Shown in pieces: positions 59,661-64,000 of a DNA stretch of 64,000 nt. The stretch comes from Epiperipatus broadwayi. Its lineage: Eukaryota > Onychophora > Udeonychophora > Euonychophora > Peripatidae. How positions within the stretch are numbered: position 1 is the stretch's first letter; each line of letters opens with the position of its first letter. The stretch is taken from positions 6,168,853 to 6,232,852 of the forward strand of contig JAQFVV010000021.1 in the NCBI GenBank assembly GCA_028023455.1, given 5' to 3'. The notes beneath the pieces were generated by a model. The model was not told where the DNA came from. It saw nothing but the letters and a program-made list of their open reading frames with translations, and searched no databases. A program made the translations under genes and the position numbers.

Positions 59661-59765
59661 GTAACAATTTTTTTAATAGTATCAGTGTGCTGTATATATT
59701 CACATTATTTAAATAATATATAATTGAATTATTTACTTCATTAAATTGTAAAATACTATATATAT

Positions 59766-60302
59766 GTGCTGTAAGCACAGATAATGAAGCTAGTATATAT
59801 AATCGAAAGCAAATATAAAAAACTATTTTAGCTGAGCTCTTTCGAGAGATTTCTTGCTTTCATATTCATAGCTACTATCTTGTCAAAAACTGTATTGTTA
59901 GAAGGAAAATTTATGCAAAATAATGCAAATTAGTTATAATTTCCATCTTTGTTGAGCATGAAAAAACAACGGGCATAGATTCAAACCCACATCTGCTAAC
60001 ATCATTTGCTCAGAAAGACATGATGCTAAACACAAGATCAGAGAAGCATTATACATAGCAAGTGATCCTAAATCCATTAATTGAAGAGAAGCCTGCTTTG
60101 CCCTGTCTCAAAAATAGCAGTTATAACTAATTTACATTATTTTGCATAAATTTTCCTTCTAACAACACAATTTTTAATAAGATAGTAGCTATGAATATGA
60201 GAGCAAGAAGTCTCTTGAAAGCACTCATCTAAAATAGTATTTTATATTTGCTTTCAATTATATATACTAGCTTCATTATCTGTGTGTACAGCACATATAC
60301 AA
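59766..60302. mobile_element. Penelope-like remnant bounded by inverted copies of its own tail
   Basis: The left tail 59766-59945 begins TGTGCTGTAAGCACAG (itself a perfect 6-bp hairpin) then ATAATGAAGCTAG. The right tail 60115-60302 is the reverse. Between them (59950-60085, plus strand) is the end of the GIY-YIG domain: CEHEKTTGHRFKP, then SERHDAKHKIREALYIASDP and KSIN, aligning with the last 45 codons of the PLE at 53.8-54.3 kb. The tail sequence is the same as that flanking the 53.6-kb copy. Confidence 0.75.
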
Positions 60303-60734
60303 ATAGTATTAGATAATAGATGCATATATAATGAAGATTTTCATGAGTAAAATATGTGAACATATGTTTTGGATTCATTTACTTAAACATTTGCACAATC
60401 ATTAAGATTGATATTACACTAAGATTGAATTAAAGCCATCATAAACTGGATAGAATATGTATTCAAGGATACTTCAGCATTCATAAAGAACTTCTACTAG
60501 CTTGATGATTGCTGATATAGTTAAGTTGAAACATTGAAAAAATGTTATTAGGCAAACATATATATATACTGTGATAGTAAATCCCATTGGGCCAATTTTT
60601 TTTTTATAATAATTGTAATTTTCAAATTATGTTATATAAATAAATATAGAATTGCTAGGTGATACCCAAGATGGCGAACATAGTTTAAAATAAGCCTAAA
60701 AACGTGAACCGAAAATTTAAAATGGTGGTTAAAT
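60303..60734. other. AT-rich spacer
   Basis: No supported feature. Confidence 0.4.
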
Positions 60735-61000
60735 TTAAAATTTAATAAACTCGGTCATTAACAAAATTAAGTTACCCATCCTCCATTACAGAGACACATT
60801 TTATTGTTGAATGTCCTTTATTAAAATGAAGAAATTGCTCACTATAATCCTAAATTCAGTGATTTATATCTGATTTAAAATCACTTGTAAATAAACTTAG
60901 GGCCCATATTACATTTAGATTTGCATGTATGTATTTGTTTTTATGTCCAGCTATAATAAAATGATGTTTTTAGAGTTTGAACATATATTTTGCATAAAGC
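60735..61000 (+). pseudogene. Possible C-terminal LINE fragment
   Basis: Plus-strand translation has HPPSITETHFIVECPLLK near 60775-60830, resembling the second half of the LINE C-terminal knuckle (ExxxHxxxxCP). Downstream KLRAHITFRFACMYLFLC may be more of the same. The first cysteine pair is not visible, so the call is tentative. Confidence 0.4.
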
Positions 61001-61660
61001 CATAGGGATAATAGAAATTCCTATATAAAACGAGAACAGTTAATTTAAAAGTTAAATCTTATTTATTTTGATAGATAAAGTATGAAAATATTATTTGGTA
61101 TCGGAATAAATGTAAATAATTGTATATTCATCTTTATAATAATATTATTTTAAAATATTTTATGCATGCAAAAAGTAATATAATATGGTTAATTTTTCCA
61201 AGCAAAGAGCAACAAGAAGACTTTTATCATCTGGATGAAATTGTTTGCTATGCCAACATGATAAATTTTTTGGATACAAATTGTAATTGAGTGAAATAAG
61301 AGTTTGAATCCACATCATTTTTCAATCATGTGTTCTACACTATAAAAGTAAGGCTCTCTGCTTAAAATTTCATCTGGAAAACTTTATAATATGTCAGCTG
61401 AAAAGGACCATTGAATATTCATCTCTGAAAATGATTGCTTTTTTATGATCATCATCATCAAACATGATTTAATTTTTAAAAATAACACCTTCTATTACCA
61501 ATAATTTTTTTTCATTTGATAAATTGTAATTTTAATCTAAAACTATTTAAAAATGTAACCAAATGTTTGAGTCTTCAAATAGTTGGGATTATAAAGCTTG
61601 CTGTGCCAAGTGGATTGGATTTTGCTTTTGTTCTCTTGTTTGTGTGAATACTAATTAAAG
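61001..61660. other. AT-rich spacer
   Basis: A box B-like AGTTTGAATCC at 61301-61311. Otherwise nothing recognised. Confidence 0.4.
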
Positions 61661-62765
61661 TTGTGATTATTTATTAAGCACATAGGGAGTATGTAAATAC
61701 TTTTAGAGAAAGGGTTTAATCTTTATCATAGGCACCTTGAATGTTTACAATAGACAAATGATGTTTTGTCCTTTGTCTATAGTGGGATCTCTTAAACCTC
61801 AACACAAGATAGCACCTTTATAAAGATAAGAATGGCCATCTTATCTTTGACCTAAATTCCTACTTATATAGACCAATCTGAAACATCTTGATTTGTGAAT
61901 GAGAAGCTGTTAGTTTGTTCACTTTTTAAGTCCACTATTTATTTGCTTTACAAATTGAGCTTTGTAAAATTTATAATTTACGAGTTAATATTATGATCTT
62001 TATATTGAAAATATATAAACTAATGGAAAATTGTGATCATTTATTAAGTACATAGGAAGTATGTAGATACTTCTTTTGACTATAGAGGAACCTCTCAAAC
62101 CTCATCATAAGATAGCAACTTTATAAAAATAAGAACAGCTATCTTGTTTTTAACTAGGAGACTTAGAGATTCATATTACCAACACAAGATGCTTCAGATT
62201 GGACTATATAAGTGGGAATTTATATTAAAGATGACCAATCTTATCTTTATAAAGTTGTTATCTTGCGTTGAGATTTGAGATGTCTCTCTATGGTCAAAAG
62301 GAAAAAAAAAACATCATTTGATTATTATAACCATTCAAGGTACATATGATAAACCTTAAAGCCTTTCCCTAAAAATATTTATATACTTCCTATACACTTA
62401 ATAAATAATTTCAACTTTATATTAGTTGATATATTTCCAATATAAAGATCGTAATATTAACTCATTGTAAATCACAAGATTTTGTGAAGGTTAATTTTTA
62501 AATAAATAGTGGATTAAAAAATAAAAAAAGTAATAGCTTCATGCTTCCAAATCAAGATGCTTCAGACTGGCCTTTGTAAGTGGAAATTTAGGTTAAAGAT
62601 AAGATGGCTGTTCTTATCTTTATAAAGTCACTATCTTGTGTTGAGGTTTGAGAGGTCCCTCTATAGTCAAAAGAAAAAAAAACATAATTTGACCATTATA
62701 ATCATTCAAGGTGCATATGATAAATGTTAAGGCCTTTCTCTAAAAATATTAAATACTAATAAAAC
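61661..62765. repeat. Tandem-plus-inverted small repeat, locus FD4 (about 370-bp unit)
   Basis: A plus unit runs 61661-62030. A second plus unit from 62031 has an internal deletion. At about 62182 it switches to minus orientation (AACACAAGATGCTTCAG), with a second minus unit from about 62550 to 62765. The period is 370 bp on the plus side (TTGTGAT(T/C)ATTTATTAAG) and 368 bp on the minus side (CAAGATGCTTCAGA). No open frame or hammerhead core found. The layout equals FD3 although the sequences are unrelated. Confidence 0.85.
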
Positions 62766-63304
62766 ATACCTGAGATTTTCTGATTTAAAAGCTAACCCTG
62801 TGGGAGATTAAAAATAGAATAATATGCGTCATTTTTTAAAAAGTACAATTAATCGGAAATTTCATTAACTTAGAAATCTATGGCCTAATTATTTTTGTGG
62901 TGGATTTAAAATGGTTATAAACAATTGTAACGATATATAAATATGTCGTTACATTTATTTAAAATAAAAACTTAAAAGTTCACAAATAAAAGGAAAAAAC
63001 TAAACGCTAAAATTAAAATGTTTGTTAAACATATATATACTCGCACAGATGCTAAACTTTAAAAATATTTTTTTCATAAACAAAAAAAAAAAAGTATTTG
63101 AACGTATTTTTTTTAATAAAAAAATACAAGATTGAAATATAAAAATATTTTAATAAAAAAATAACGTAAGTTAAAATAAAAACAGGTATTAATTAATTCC
63201 TGTAATCTGTAAATGGAAATGATTGTTTATTAATTATCTAAAAGCTGTTTAATTAAAAGGTCAGATGAAAGGTTAGATAAGAGAAGAAAGAGATTTTAGC
63301 TTGA
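62766..63304. other. AT-rich spacer upstream of a promoter
   Basis: No supported feature. Confidence 0.4.
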
Positions 63305-63417
63305 CCAATGGAAGCAAATAAAGGCCCGGACCATAACGAAAAAACAGAACAGTGACGTTTTTGTTCATGGAATCCATAGGAGGACTATAAAAAGAAAAAA
63401 TATTGAGTTCCAGTCAG
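63305..63417 (+). promoter_or_regulatory. RNA polymerase II core promoter
   Basis: CCAAT at 63305-63309, a CRE half-site TGACG at 63353-63357, TATAAAAAG at 63386-63394, and an initiator TCAGTT at 63414-63419. The first T of the TATA box is 30 bp upstream of the initiator A (63416), the standard spacing for TFIID-driven initiation. The region is the least AT-rich of its surroundings. Transcription is predicted to start at 63416 and run rightward. Confidence 0.75.
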
Positions 63418-63444
63418 TTTTTCCAACTTGATTTGATGACAACG
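63416..63444 (+). other. Predicted first exon of a host gene
   Basis: Runs from the initiator to a consensus donor (ACG, then GTAAGA at 63445). It contains ATGACAACG at 63436-63444. Joining this ATG to the exon at 63523 hits a stop after seven codons, so it is more likely a short upstream frame or a splice to a different exon further right. If the donor is not used, the transcript simply continues into 63524. Confidence 0.5.
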
Positions 63445-63523
63445 GTAAGACGCACTTGCCGTTCTCTCTCATTTTTTTTGTTTGTTTAAAAAAAAAATAA
63501 AATGAAAAGACTGTGATACCAGA

Positions 63524-63610
63524 ATGGAACCAGCTAATGCTACCTCCAGAACATTTTCTTCCAATGGAGATGCCGTGGGAATTGCCAACAGGAACCTGGA
63601 CTCTTATACT
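63524..63610 (+). CDS. Predicted first coding exon of an unrecognised host gene
   Basis: ATG at 63524 opens MEPANATSRTFSSNGDAVG then IANRNLDSYT (29 codons), ending in phase 0 at a consensus donor GTAAGC (63611). An acceptor-like ACCAG lies at 63518-63522, although its pyrimidine tract is displaced upstream (63461-63488). Codon use is markedly GC-richer than the surrounding DNA and contains no stop until 44 codons if unspliced. The peptide is polar, without a signal peptide. I do not recognise it, and the rest of the gene lies beyond the window. Confidence 0.6.
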
Positions 63611-64000
63611 GTAAGCTATATTGACATGAACTCTAAATTTAAAAAAATCAACTAAGAACTTTCGTTCAAGCTTTATGAACTGACTCTTATCTGACTTTTG
63701 TAAGTTTTTAAATCAAATTAATAATGTTTAATTTTATATGTTTCCCGATTGATAAACATCATTTCCATTTTTTTTTTCTTATTGTAAAGATTATTTAAAT
63801 GTATGAAATTTAAGTTGTTTATAGACGCTTGCATGGATTCGTTTGCGGTTAATTATATTTTGGTTTTCATATTTGATCAAAATATATAGACATTCGATAA
63901 ATAATGATACCTTACGGTGAGTATCTAAAATGTATTTATTCGGATGTCTTTTAAGTTATTGGTGACAACGCAAGTATCTTATGGTGAATACTATTGGGTT
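63611..64000 (+). other. Probable first large intron of the right-edge gene
   Basis: AT-rich sequence after the donor at 63611. No further exon with convincing splice signals before the window ends. Confidence 0.4.

Overview
The window is strongly AT-rich, intron- and repeat-dominated animal DNA, almost certainly from an invertebrate. The evidence is the content: APE-type non-LTR retrotransposons, Penelope-like elements (PLEs) with GIY-YIG endonuclease, RTE-like tails, tRNA-derived SINEs, a hAT MITE, microsatellites, and eukaryotic splice signals with a TATA/initiator promoter. There are no bacterial-style genes. The TATA plus TCAGTT initiator pair at the right edge would fit an arthropod, but I cannot name the species.

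Layout. 1-12 kb: decayed LINE and PLE pieces, SINEs, a 479-bp hAT MITE with perfect 8-bp target duplications, and small foldback repeats. 12.7-15.8 kb: a cluster of tandem/inverted small repeats and hammerhead-ribozyme repeats. 18.4-24.6 kb: another hammerhead, a decayed RTE-like element carrying an insertion, and a decayed reverse transcriptase. 25-28 kb: minisatellites and one candidate host exon. 28330-34617: a full-length non-LTR retrotransposon on the minus strand, with a 22-bp target duplication, ORF1 with zinc knuckles, and ORF2 with endonuclease and reverse transcriptase; only about four frameshifts break it. 34.7-36.6 kb: a long palindrome made of two PLE/SINE copies, then a hairpin with hammerhead-like sequences. 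42.6-43.4 kb: a very long triplet microsatellite ending in about 206 pure AAG units. 45.4-49 kb: a nest of SINEs, ribozyme repeats, a 455-bp element with direct terminal repeats, and an RTE tail. 53-60 kb: two PLE copies, another hammerhead, and a 1-kb inverted dimer. 61.6-62.8 kb: a second inverted dimer. 63.3-64 kb: the promoter and first exons of a host gene running off the right edge.

The most interesting signal is a set of small repeats of about 300-370 bp. Several carry recognisable type I hammerhead self-cleaving ribozymes, in two clear sequence families and a third weaker one. Many are arranged as head-to-tail partial dimers followed by the same unit in reverse. This resembles animal retrozymes and PLE-derived ribozyme elements, which are thought to move through self-cleaved, circularised RNA copied by a PLE or LINE reverse transcriptase; PLE remnants are present in the same window. 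The tandem-plus-inverted layout recurring at four unrelated sequence families is the part I have not seen described.
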